Source of the DNA: Paenibacillus solanacearum
Lineage (GTDB): Bacteria; Bacillota; Bacilli; Paenibacillales; NBRC-103111
NCBI RefSeq assembly: GCF_910593845.1
Contig: NZ_CAJVAS010000023.1
Location: 34,538 to 98,537, forward strand
Direction: 5' to 3'
DNA: 64,000 nt
The notes under the pieces were generated by a model. That model was not told the origin of the DNA, searched no databases, and worked only from the letters and a program-made list of their open reading frames with translations. The position numbers and the translations under genes were made by a program. Below are positions 42,326-49,597 of the stretch, in pieces; position 1 is the first letter of the stretch, and the number at the start of each line of letters is the position of its first letter.

Positions 42326-42782
42326 AGACGATCAAGTGCATGATGAACCACCTGTACTGGGCGGATGGACGCATCTTGGATGCGCTCGAGGAGAGTGAGA
42401 CGAAGAATAAGGACCTTCTGAAGCTGGTCCGGCACGTCGCGGTTGCGGAACGAGTCTGGCTATCCCGATTGCAGGGTAAGGGCAGTGCTCAATATTCGTT
42501 ATGGGAGGAAGCGGAAGACCTGACGGCGATCCGGACGATGTTCGAAGAAAACGCCGAGCAATATCGCGTCTATATCGAAGGGCTCGAGGAATCCCATTTG
42601 GACGAGATGATCGACTATGCGAGCCAGAGCGGGGTTCCATTCCGAACGTCCGTCCGGGACATCCTGTCGCAGGTCATCTTACATGGGCAATATCACCGAG
42701 GACAGATCAACCGGGCACTTCGGATCGAATCAGCGGAGCCTGCCCAAATCGATTACATCACGTTTGCGAGGCTCTAACAGGG
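42312..42782 (+). repeat. Direct repeat containing dinB, right copy
   Basis: Second copy of the unit at 41100-41570, offset by 1212 bases. The left boundary falls in the truncated sigma-factor reading frame. Confidence 0.85.
42322..42777 (+). CDS. DinB-family protein, copy 2
   Basis: 151 residues, the near-identical partner of the gene at 41110. Same histidine ligands (NHLYWADGR, VRHVAVAE, LHGQYHRGQ). The few changes (Ile to Leu before EESH, Asn to Ser, Ala to Val, and a small cluster near the third helix) leave the metal site untouched, so it is probably still functional. Its ATG overlaps the stop codon of the sigma-factor fragment. Confidence 0.87.
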   Translation: MKTIKCMMNHLYWADGRILDALEESETKNKDLLKLVRHVAVAERVWLSRLQGKGSAQYSLWEEAEDLTAIRTMFEENAEQYRVYIEGLEESHLDEMIDYASQSGVPFRTSVRDILSQVILHGQYHRGQINRALRIESAEPAQIDYITFARL

Positions 42783-42919
42783 CCTAATAATCACCATTAC
42801 TCGGAATGGGTTTGGTACTGAACTCTAACGGAAATGAGGGCTCAATACATAAGGCCGCCGCGGGATCGATCGGGCGGCCTCATCAAGCACAGTAACGCTG
42901 CACACCTTTTCCTGCAAGT

Positions 42920-43348
42920 TTAACGCCCCTCGGCTACAAACTGTTCAATTCGCGACTTCATTGCGTCCCGAACCGCTCGAAATTGGTCCATAATTTCTTC
43001 CTCGGTGCCGATGGCCTTCGCTGGATCTTCGAAGCCCCAATGCCATTTCACAACGGTTTTATTGGAAATCACCGGACAATGTTCGTCCGCATGGCCGCAT
43101 AACGTAATCACATAGTCAGCCCGATTCAAAATCTCCGGATCGATGACATCCGATGTATGGCTGCTAATATCGACGCCGGCTTCCTTCATCACCTGGACGG
43201 CACGGGGATTCAGCCCATGAGCCTCTAACCCGGCGCTTTTGACTTCGTAGCGATCATTGCCGAGCACCTTCAACAAGCCGTCCGCCATTTGGCTGCGGCA
43301 AGAGTTTCCTGTACAAAGGAAATAAACGAGTTTTTTGTTTTCTGCCAT
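42920..43348 (-). CDS. arsC: Arsenate reductase, thioredoxin-coupled
   Basis: 142 residues of the low-molecular-weight phosphatase-like ArsC family. P-loop CTGNSCRS starts at C12, and the redox triad C12, C84, C91 (in LCGHADEHCP) is complete. It reduces arsenate to arsenite using thioredoxin. It is the last gene of the leftward arsR-acr3-arsC operon, 20 bases after acr3, with AGGAGG before the ATG. A hairpin AGGCCGCC/GGCGGCCT (42852-42880) after it may be the operon terminator. Confidence 0.95.
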   Translation of the reverse strand: MAENKKLVYFLCTGNSCRSQMADGLLKVLGNDRYEVKSAGLEAHGLNPRAVQVMKEAGVDISSHTSDVIDPEILNRADYVITLCGHADEHCPVISNKTVVKWHWGFEDPAKAIGTEEEIMDQFRAVRDAMKSRIEQFVAEGR

Positions 43349-43368
43349 CGGGAGTCCTCCTGTTTATG

Positions 43369-44424
43369 TTAAGCTGCTTGGTTTGGAAAAAATTTCCGTT
43401 GGAATCGCAGCGCGACGTTGACTAAGGCAATCATCACAGGGACTTCCACAAGAGGACCGATGACGGCCGCAAATGCTGCGCCGGAATGAATACCGAACAC
43501 CCCAACGGCGATGGCAATCGCCAGCTCGAAGTTATTGCCCGAGGCGGTAAATGCCAGTGTAGAAGTCACCGGATAACCAGCCCCGGCTTTTTTGCCCATG
43601 ACAAACGAAATCAGGAACATAACGACAAAGTAAATCAAGAGCGGAATAGCGATCCTTACGACATCCAAAGGCAATTGGATAATCATTTCGCCCTTAAGCG
43701 AGAACATGATGATGATCGTAAACAATAAAGCGATGAGTGTGATGGGACTGATTTTCGGAATAAAGACCGTTTCGTACCAATACCGCCCTTTTGCTTTTAC
43801 AAGCGAATAACGAGTCATCATTCCGGCCACAAACGGGATCCCTAAATAAATAAACACGCTCTTGGCGACTTCGGCCATCGTAATGTCAACAACGACGCCT
43901 TCCAACCCGAACCATCCCGGCAAAATCGTAACAAAGATATAGGTGTAAACGGAGTAAAACAAAACTTGAAAGATCGAGTTGGAAGCAACGAGTCCCGCCG
44001 CGTACTCCGCATCCCCTCTGCACAAATCGTTCCAAACGATAACCATTGCAATACAACGTGCTAAACCGATCATAATCAGGCCGACCATATATTCCGGATA
44101 GCCTTGGAGAAAAATAATCGCCAAGAAAAACATCAAGATCGGGCCAATGAGCCAGTTTTGAATCAATGAAATGGTTAACACTTTGCCATTTCGAAAGACA
44201 CGGCCCATTTCTTCATATCGTACCTTCGCCAGCGGCGGATACATCATTAAAATGAGGCCCAGCGCAATCGGGATCGATGTAGTTCCAACTTGAAATTCGT
44301 TTAAACCGGAAACCAAATTAGGAGATACGTAGCCTAGTCCAACCCCTAACGCCATCGCAACAAAAATCCACAATGTCAAATAGCGATCCAGAAATGAAAG
44401 CCGCTTTTTCTCTTGTTTGCCCAC
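43369..44424 (-). CDS. acr3: Arsenite efflux permease, Acr3 type
   Basis: 351 residues with about ten membrane helices. The family signature GLARCIAMVIVWNDLCRGD includes the conserved Cys of helix 4 needed for As(III) transport. Acr3 pumps arsenite out using the proton-motive force. GTG start at 44424. It lies between arsR (16 bases) and arsC (20 bases) in a leftward operon, so the three are co-transcribed under ArsR control. Confidence 0.95.
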   Translation of the reverse strand: MGKQEKKRLSFLDRYLTLWIFVAMALGVGLGYVSPNLVSGLNEFQVGTTSIPIALGLILMMYPPLAKVRYEEMGRVFRNGKVLTISLIQNWLIGPILMFFLAIIFLQGYPEYMVGLIMIGLARCIAMVIVWNDLCRGDAEYAAGLVASNSIFQVLFYSVYTYIFVTILPGWFGLEGVVVDITMAEVAKSVFIYLGIPFVAGMMTRYSLVKAKGRYWYETVFIPKISPITLIALLFTIIIMFSLKGEMIIQLPLDVVRIAIPLLIYFVVMFLISFVMGKKAGAGYPVTSTLAFTASGNNFELAIAIAVGVFGIHSGAAFAAVIGPLVEVPVMIALVNVALRFQRKFFPNQAA

Positions 44425-44440
44425 TTGCTGTGCACCCCTT

Positions 44441-44770
44441 TTACTCGCATGTAACCGTCATTCCTTGTTGCTCCAATTTCCGCAGCTCCTCGGACAGATC
44501 GGGCAAATGGGACAGAGCATAACCCATTTCCTCTAACCGCTTCTCATTGATCGAATAGAACACCCATTGCCCCTTTCGCGTTTCGCGGACCAGTCCAGCA
44601 CTCTTTAGACGGCTTACATGTTTAGAAATAGCCGGCTGGGAAATGTTAAAGATGGGAACAAGTTCACACACGCAGCAATCGCGAATGCGGAGCAAAGAAA
44701 GGATTTTTAGCCTTGTCGGATCGGCAAGAGCTTTCAAAATATCCGCAATCGTTTCAAATTCCATTGGCAT
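44441..44770 (-). CDS. arsR: Arsenical resistance repressor ArsR
   Basis: About 109 residues with the ArsR winged helix (ILKALADPTRLKILSLLRI, DNA helix ISQPAISKHVSRLKSAGLV). The inducer site is visible as DCCVCEL (C32, C33, C35) in helix 3, the classic As(III) site. The frame extends upstream to 44869, but ATG 44770 has GGGGTG at 6 bases and begins in the family's usual place. The intergenic dyad CCATATA/TATATGG (44798-44827), in front of it, is a candidate operator. Confidence 0.92.
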   Translation of the reverse strand: MPMEFETIADILKALADPTRLKILSLLRIRDCCVCELVPIFNISQPAISKHVSRLKSAGLVRETRKGQWVFYSINEKRLEEMGYALSHLPDLSEELRKLEQQGMTVTCE

Positions 44771-44891
44771 GATGATCACCCCATGTTTTCGAAAAAACCA
44801 TATAATCATATAGTTATTTATATATGGCGAAAAGTCAATACCGAAATTTCCGTTCCTCCTCATAGCCATTTTACTGAGATAAATATATAAC

Positions 44892-44905
44892 TTGCAAAAT
44901 GCAAA
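44892..44905. promoter_or_regulatory. 14-bp palindromic operator before marR
   Basis: TTGCAAAATGCAAA: arms TTGCA and TGCAA around AAA. The same kind of element (TTGCAATTTGCAAA) stands before arsO at 45410-45423. Together they define a candidate MarR operator of this arsenic cluster. Confidence 0.75.
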
Positions 44906-44941
44906 TAAATGCAGTATAACTGTTTCATGAGGTGAAGCAAC

Positions 44942-45403
44942 GTGGAAAATGTACGTGAACTATTTCAAATGATGACTCGTCGCTTTGGTTTTCTGAATAA
45001 AAACTGCTGTTCTGCAGGGGGCTGCGACATCTCCTTAATTCAAAGCCATATCCTTTATGAGATTGACCGCCAGCATAAGCCATCCATACAGCAAGTAGCA
45101 GAGGCGTTAGGGACCGACATAACGACATTCAGCCGGCAAGTCCAATCGTTAATCAAGATGAAATTAGTGAAGAAAACGCCCGATCCGGACGACCGGAGGG
45201 TAAATCTGCTTTCCCTAACGACGGAAGGCAAATATGTTGCGGCGTCGATTGAGCAGCAGATGAACGACTATTTAAACGAAATCTTTTCACACATGAACGA
45301 TTTTGAAAAAGACACCGTCATTCGCTCGATCAAGCTATTAAACGAAGCGATGGCGAAATCGGGCCAATGCTGTTCAACCCCTTCTTGCGGTGATCTTTTT
45401 TAA
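44942..45403 (+). CDS. MarR-family regulator with cysteine clusters
   Basis: 153 residues. Winged HTH of MarR type (SIQQVAEALGTDITTFSRQV, wing TPDPDDRRVNLLSLTTEG). Cysteines are unusual for MarR: C22, C23, C28 near the start (NCCSAGGC) and a pair plus one at the end (CCSTPSC), suited to binding arsenite or another soft metal(loid). GTG start with GAGGTG upstream. It is divergent from arsR and just in front of arsO, and palindromes of identical type occur before both marR and arsO. It probably controls arsO and arsM, sensing arsenic through these cysteines (inference). Confidence 0.85.
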   Translation: MENVRELFQMMTRRFGFLNKNCCSAGGCDISLIQSHILYEIDRQHKPSIQQVAEALGTDITTFSRQVQSLIKMKLVKKTPDPDDRRVNLLSLTTEGKYVAASIEQQMNDYLNEIFSHMNDFEKDTVIRSIKLLNEAMAKSGQCCSTPSCGDLF

Positions 45404-45409
45404 CAATAC

Positions 45410-45423
45410 TTGCAATTTGCAAA
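45410..45423. promoter_or_regulatory. 14-bp palindromic operator before arsO
   Basis: TTGCAATTTGCAAA, a dyad with arms TTGCA/TGCAA. Twin of the element at 44892-44905. It begins 7 bases after the marR stop codon and 21 bases before the arsO start. Confidence 0.75.
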
Positions 45424-45443
45424 TATATTTAGGGAGGTTTGGA

Positions 45444-46508
45444 ATGTCATCGGTTTTTGATGCAATCGTTATCGGGGGTGGGCAAGCCGGTCTTGCATCC
45501 GGATATTACTTAAAGAAGAACGGACTGCCATTTTTGATCCTGGAAGCAAGCACGCAGGCAACCGGTTCTTGGCCGCATTACTACGATAGTCTAAAGCTGT
45601 TTTCACCTGCTCGGTTATCATCATTGCCAGACATGAAGATACCCGGAGCTGCCACCCACTATCCATTGCGAAACGAGGTGATTCAGTATCTAAAGGGATA
45701 TGCCCAGCGCTTTGACTTACCGATCCGGATGAACCAGAAGGTTGTTGCCGTGGAGAAAAGCGGGTACGGTTTTACGATCCGAACGGCAGAAGGAGACAAA
45801 TACCAGGCACGAACGATCATCAATGCGACAGGCTCCTTTCATAGCCCCTACACGCCGAACATTAGCGAAAGGGAAGTCTTTCGGGGGGAGGTCCTTCATT
45901 CTTCCGCGTACCGCAATCCGGATCGTTATCGGGGACAACGAGTGGTCGTCGTCGGACGAGGAAATTCTGCGGTTCAAATTGCGGTAGAGCTGGCTGACAG
46001 CAGCCATACATCGCTAGCCGTCCTTCGGAACGTTCAGCTTACGAGAACAAAAGTTTTGGGAATTGATCTGCATTTTTGGATCAGAGCCGTCGGCTTGGAT
46101 ACCTTTCCATTTTGGCGATTTGGCAAAAAGCCCCCAAGTCCGGGCTCCGTTGCCGATTTGGACGATTATCGGGCAAGATTAAAGGCCGGGAAGCCAGATC
46201 AACGGGGGATGTTTACTTCTTTTTACCCCGATGGCGTCGTCTGGCCAGACGGAACGAAAGAACCTGTACAAACTGTCATCTTTGCGACTGGGTACCGTCC
46301 CAATCTGTCTTACTTTCAGTCCATCGGGGCGCTCGACGCCGAAGGGAAACCTTTACAGACAGCAGGAATCAGCATTTCCGTTCCGGGACTGTATTATGTC
46401 GGGTTGGAAGGACAGCGTTCGTTTGCTTCCGCCACATTAAGGGGAGTGGGACCGGACGCAAAATATGTTGTCCGCAAACTACGACATTATTTAAAAAATC
46501 ACTTTTAG
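45444..46508 (+). CDS. arsO: ArsO-like flavin monooxygenase / NAD(P)-FAD oxidoreductase
   Basis: About 354 residues with two nucleotide-binding motifs: FAD site IVIGGGQAGLASGYYL near the N-terminus and NAD(P) site VVVVGRGNSAVQIAVEL in the middle, plus the ATG motif FATGYRPNLSYF. This is the single-component flavoprotein family that includes ArsO of arsenic clusters. The position, between a Cys-rich MarR gene and arsM, supports arsO. The reaction is not settled in the literature; oxidation of methylated or trivalent arsenicals has been proposed. AGGGAGG lies 7 bases before ATG 45444. Confidence 0.82.
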   Translation: MSSVFDAIVIGGGQAGLASGYYLKKNGLPFLILEASTQATGSWPHYYDSLKLFSPARLSSLPDMKIPGAATHYPLRNEVIQYLKGYAQRFDLPIRMNQKVVAVEKSGYGFTIRTAEGDKYQARTIINATGSFHSPYTPNISEREVFRGEVLHSSAYRNPDRYRGQRVVVVGRGNSAVQIAVELADSSHTSLAVLRNVQLTRTKVLGIDLHFWIRAVGLDTFPFWRFGKKPPSPGSVADLDDYRARLKAGKPDQRGMFTSFYPDGVVWPDGTKEPVQTVIFATGYRPNLSYFQSIGALDAEGKPLQTAGISISVPGLYYVGLEGQRSFASATLRGVGPDAKYVVRKLRHYLKNHF

Positions 46509-46586
46509 CGAGACGAGTTTTCCCATGAGCTTGAACTGGCTCCTGGCTCGCCGTGGCATACCTTATTCTTGAAGGAGAGATGATGC

Positions 46587-47381
46587 ATGAACCAAGTAAA
46601 GAACGATCAAATTCGCCAAAATGTACGCAGCCGATATAAGGAAATCGCCTTGCAAGAATTGGAGTCAGGTTCGTGCTGTTCGCCAGCTTCAAGCTGCTGC
46701 GGATCGGCCGATGACGTTTCTTCGCAGTTAGGTTATTCAACCGAAGAATTAACCGCTGTGCCGGATGGCGCGAACCTTGGCCTCGGTTGCGGCAATCCGC
46801 AAACCATTGCGGAGCTTAAACCGGGAGAAGTGGTTTTGGACCTCGGCAGCGGCGGCGGTTTCGACTGTTTTCTAGCATCCCGGCAAGTTGGGGAAACTGG
46901 CCATGTGATTGGGGTCGACATGACGCCGGAAATGGTGAGTCGTGCCCGTAACAACGCCCTCAAAGGAGGGTTTACGAACACGAATTTTCGGCTAGGTGAG
47001 ATCGAGCATCTGCCGGTCGCGGATCAAACGGTGGATGTCATCATTTCCAACTGTGTCATCAATCTTTCGCCGGATAAACAGCAAGTATTCCATGAAGCGT
47101 TCCGCGTTCTGCGCCCCGGCGGTCGTCTGGCCGTCTCCGACGTCGTGATGACGGCAGAGCTTCCAGCGGAAATCAAAAACGACTTGGATGTTTTATATTC
47201 GGGGTGTATATCCGGTGCCTCGTCTGTTGATGAGCTGAAAACGATGCTAACGCAAAGTGGATTTCAGGATGTAGTGGTAGAGCCGAAGGAGGAATCCAGG
47301 GCGTTTATCAAAGATTGGGTTCCTGGGGCGAAGGTAGAAGACTTCATTGCCTCTGCCGTGATCAAAGCAATCAGACGGTAA
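46587..47381 (+). CDS. arsM: Arsenite SAM methyltransferase ArsM
   Basis: 264 residues. SAM motif I VLDLGSGGGFDCFL, and the conserved arsenic-binding cysteines at C68 (LGCGNP), C156 (SNCVINLSPDK) and C207 (YSGCISGA), matching the spacing of characterised ArsM proteins. An extra N-terminal CC...CC pair (residues 30-38) is seen in many bacterial members. It methylates As(III) to mono-, di- and trimethyl forms that may leave the cell as gas. AAGGAGAG lies before the ATG, 78 bases after arsO. Confidence 0.95.
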   Translation: MNQVKNDQIRQNVRSRYKEIALQELESGSCCSPASSCCGSADDVSSQLGYSTEELTAVPDGANLGLGCGNPQTIAELKPGEVVLDLGSGGGFDCFLASRQVGETGHVIGVDMTPEMVSRARNNALKGGFTNTNFRLGEIEHLPVADQTVDVIISNCVINLSPDKQQVFHEAFRVLRPGGRLAVSDVVMTAELPAEIKNDLDVLYSGCISGASSVDELKTMLTQSGFQDVVVEPKEESRAFIKDWVPGAKVEDFIASAVIKAIRR

Positions 47382-47532
47382 TACATGGAATAGAAAGCAT
47401 TCCGTCTTAGCATTATGGCAAAAAATAATGATTCGCCCGACGGCGACCCCCTGATAGCACCGGGCATGTCCGAAGCGGTATAGCAAGTGGAATTGCATCA
47501 TTTTGCACGTACGCAAAGGAGTGCCCGTCCTT

Positions 47533-47739
47533 ATGACCTTGTTCAACTGCGGCGGCTGCGGAAAGCTGCTTGCCGGCACCATGCAGTCGCTCTGTTCGGA
47601 TTGCCTAAAATCCCGTGTGGCGCTTACCCGCCAAATCAAAAGCTTCTTGCAGGAGCATCCGAATGCGTCGCTTATGGATTTATACATGCAGACCGGGATC
47701 CCGATGCATAAAGTGAAGGACCTGTTGAAGCAGGGATAG
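47533..47739 (+). CDS. YvyF-like small zinc-finger/HTH protein
   Basis: 68 residues. A zinc ribbon with two pairs of cysteines (NCGGCGKLL and LCSDCLKS), then a helical part (LMDLYMQTGIPMHKVKDLLKQG), the layout of the flagellar-operon protein YvyF/TIGR03826. It stands alone here, not near flagellar genes. ATG at 47533 has AAAGGAG 10 bases upstream; an earlier in-frame TTG (47503) has no such site. Whether it regulates flagella or another process is unknown. Confidence 0.7.
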   Translation: MTLFNCGGCGKLLAGTMQSLCSDCLKSRVALTRQIKSFLQEHPNASLMDLYMQTGIPMHKVKDLLKQG

Positions 47740-47780
47740 CTTCCGGTGCGTCTCACCCGGACCAATTAAAAAAGATGTAA

Positions 47781-47832
47781 CAAAGAGCAGTCCGCTCATC
47801 TTATGGATGGATGAGAAACAGACTGCTCTTTG
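47781..47832. terminator. Bidirectional terminator
   Basis: CAAAGAGCAGTC (47781-47792) pairs with GACTGCTCTTTG (47821-47832), with inner CTCATC/GATGAG. It separates the YvyF-like gene from the convergent repeat-protein gene. Confidence 0.85.
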
Positions 47833-47844
47833 GCGTATGCGAAT

Positions 47845-48549
47845 TTATCGATTGGCCGGCGCCGTTTCGCGAGCGGGTCCGCGATTGCCGCGCTGCTTGT
47901 TCATCTGTGCCTTCAGCTCGTCCACTGTCACGCCTTTCTCCTTAGCCAACTGCTCGAGCTTGGCCTGGCGCTCCTGCTCCATTTGCGCTTTGAGCGCATC
48001 GACGGTCACGCCTTTCTCAGCAGCGAGCTGCTCGAGATTTGCGCCGCCGCGGAAGCCGCCTTGATTGCCGCGCTGCTGCTCCATCTGCGCCTTCAGTTCG
48101 TCGACCGTGATGCCTTTTTCTGCCGCAAGCTGCTCGAGCTTAGTCTGGTGCTCCTGCTCCATTTGCGCTTTGAGCGCATCGACGGTCACGCCTTTTTCAG
48201 CAGCGAGTTGCTCGAGATTTGCGCCGCCGCGGAAGCCGCCTTGATTACCGCGCTGCTGCTCCATCTGCGACTTCAGTTCATCGACGGTGATGCCCTTTTC
48301 CGCCGCAAGCTGCTTCAGCTTGTCCTGCCGCTCTTGCTCCATCTGGGCTTTAAGCGCATCGACGGTCACGCCCTTTTCGGCGGCAAGCTGCTCCAAGTTG
48401 GCGCCTTTCTTCGGCGGGATCGCATGGTTGCCCGGCGCTTGCTTCGAAACAGATGCGGCAGGCTCGGCGGCAAAGGCGGAACCCATGGCGCTGATTGCGA
48501 GCAGGGCGCCTATCGTAGTGACGAATACGGTTTTGTTCATTTTTTTCAT
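47845..48549 (-). CDS. Secreted protein of 60-residue tandem repeats
   Basis: 234 residues with a signal peptide (VFVTTIGALLAISAMGSAFA, cleavage near residue 28). Residues 49-228 are three nearly identical 60-residue units starting GANLEQLAAEKGVTVDALKA and ending in QRGNQGGFRG; each holds two half-units of about 27 residues with the theme LAAEKGxTVDxLKAQMEQ. That theme is a helix-turn-helix-like pair seen in DUF2680/YckD-type secreted proteins. ATG 48549 has GGAGGAAA upstream. Function unknown; it is probably released or bound to the cell wall. Confidence 0.83.
   Translation of the reverse strand: MKKMNKTVFVTTIGALLAISAMGSAFAAEPAASVSKQAPGNHAIPPKKGANLEQLAAEKGVTVDALKAQMEQERQDKLKQLAAEKGITVDELKSQMEQQRGNQGGFRGGANLEQLAAEKGVTVDALKAQMEQEHQTKLEQLAAEKGITVDELKAQMEQQRGNQGGFRGGANLEQLAAEKGVTVDALKAQMEQERQAKLEQLAKEKGVTVDELKAQMNKQRGNRGPARETAPANR
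47866..48405 (-). repeat. Three tandem 180-bp coding repeats
   Basis: Units at 48405-48226, 48225-48046 and 48045-47866 code for the 60-residue repeats of the secreted protein. The nucleotide identity is high enough to allow copy-number change by slippage or recombination. Confidence 0.85.
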
Positions 48550-48913
48550 GATGGTTTCCTCCAATGGGTTGTATTGGTTGGTACGTAATCATCATATACC
48601 GCCTGCCTGAGTTCCCCCTGAACGCCGACTTTACATTTCCTGAAAATGTTATGCCGCCATCGCTGCAAGAACAAAACAGGCTTGATTTGCAAAGCAAATT
48701 GGCCTGTGCGAAGCTTGCCAAAGCCAACCGTTCACTTTTGAGCGTTCCTTACGGATCAGCGCATGTTCCTTTCCTTTATCGGCCAAAGTATGGATATCCG
48801 CCGAACATGTTCTCAGTCCGTTTTCAGACGGGATTCAGAGCATTTTCAGCTCCGTCTGTCATAATGGGAAGGAGTGACCGTCGTTAACGGTCTACCTGCA
48901 GGAGGATTTGCTT
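48550..48913. other. Divergent intergenic region with direct repeats
   Basis: 364 bases between the repeat-protein gene and the response regulator gene. It contains an inverted repeat CAGGC...GCCTG (48677-48706) with inner ATTTGC/GCAAAT, and the promoter with four direct repeats at 48812-48869. No gene seen. Confidence 0.65.
48812..48869 (+). promoter_or_regulatory. Response-regulator promoter with four 11-bp-spaced repeats
   Basis: CTCAG at 48812 and TTCAG at 48823, 48834 and 48845 recur every 11 bp, the last overlapping the -35 region. The -10 is CATAAT (48860-48865) in CCGTCTGTCATAATGGGA (48852-48869). Direct repeats with helical period are the binding pattern of OmpR/PhoB-type activators. 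Confidence 0.75.
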
Positions 48914-49597
48914 ATGGGACAGTATAAAGGAATTAAATTATTGCTCGTCGACGACGAACCGAATATAGTGCAGTTTCTAGAGCTTGGCTTGACCAATGAG
49001 GGGTACGAGGTGCAGACGGCGAACGACGGCATGGCAGCCGTCGCGGTGGCGGGCCAGTTTCGCCCGCATGTCGTTATCCTTGATGTGATGATGCCGGGGA
49101 TGAACGGATTCGAAGTATGCCGTATGCTCAAAAAAAGCGACAATGCCGCCATCATCATGCTGACGGCCAAGGATGAGGTCGATGACCGGGTGAAGGGATT
49201 GACGCTCGGAGCCGACGATTACATGATGAAGCCGTTCAGCTTCGAGGAGCTGCTCGCGCGCATTCAGGCGCGTATCCGCAACCAATTCCCGAATTTGTTC
49301 GGCGAGGTGGTGGCCGGATTGTTCCGGATCGATGACCGGCGCAAAGAAATCAGCTTCGACGGCCGCGTGCTGGAGCTGTCGCCGACCGAATACGAGCTGT
49401 TGAAATTTCTCGTCATCAATCAAGGTCTTGTGCTTAGCAAGGCGATGATTCTGGATAAAGTGTGGGGATACGATTTCGGCGGCGAAGAGAACATCGTCGA
49501 AGTGTACATCCGGTCGCTGCGGGAGAAGCTGAACGACCGGGAGCATCGTCGAATCCGCACGCTGCGCGGGGCCGGGTACCGGCTCGATGTCTCATGA
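48914..49597 (+). CDS. OmpR/PhoB-type response regulator
   Basis: About 227 residues. Receiver domain with acidic pair D13/D14, phosphoacceptor D57 in ILDVMMPG and K in MMKPFSFEE; winged-helix output domain (LSPTEYELLKFLVINQGLVL, ENIVEVYIRSLREKL). AGGAGG lies 8 bases before ATG 48914. It overlaps the kinase gene by 4 bases (ATGA). The promoter carries four TTCAG-type repeats that it may bind itself. Confidence 0.93.
   Translation: MGQYKGIKLLLVDDEPNIVQFLELGLTNEGYEVQTANDGMAAVAVAGQFRPHVVILDVMMPGMNGFEVCRMLKKSDNAAIIMLTAKDEVDDRVKGLTLGADDYMMKPFSFEELLARIQARIRNQFPNLFGEVVAGLFRIDDRRKEISFDGRVLELSPTEYELLKFLVINQGLVLSKAMILDKVWGYDFGGEENIVEVYIRSLREKLNDREHRRIRTLRGAGYRLDVS

Noticed and set aside
47866..48405. 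Regular 180-bp repeats considered as a CRISPR array or satellite
   Set aside because: No spacers; the repeats code in one frame for a secreted repeat protein.
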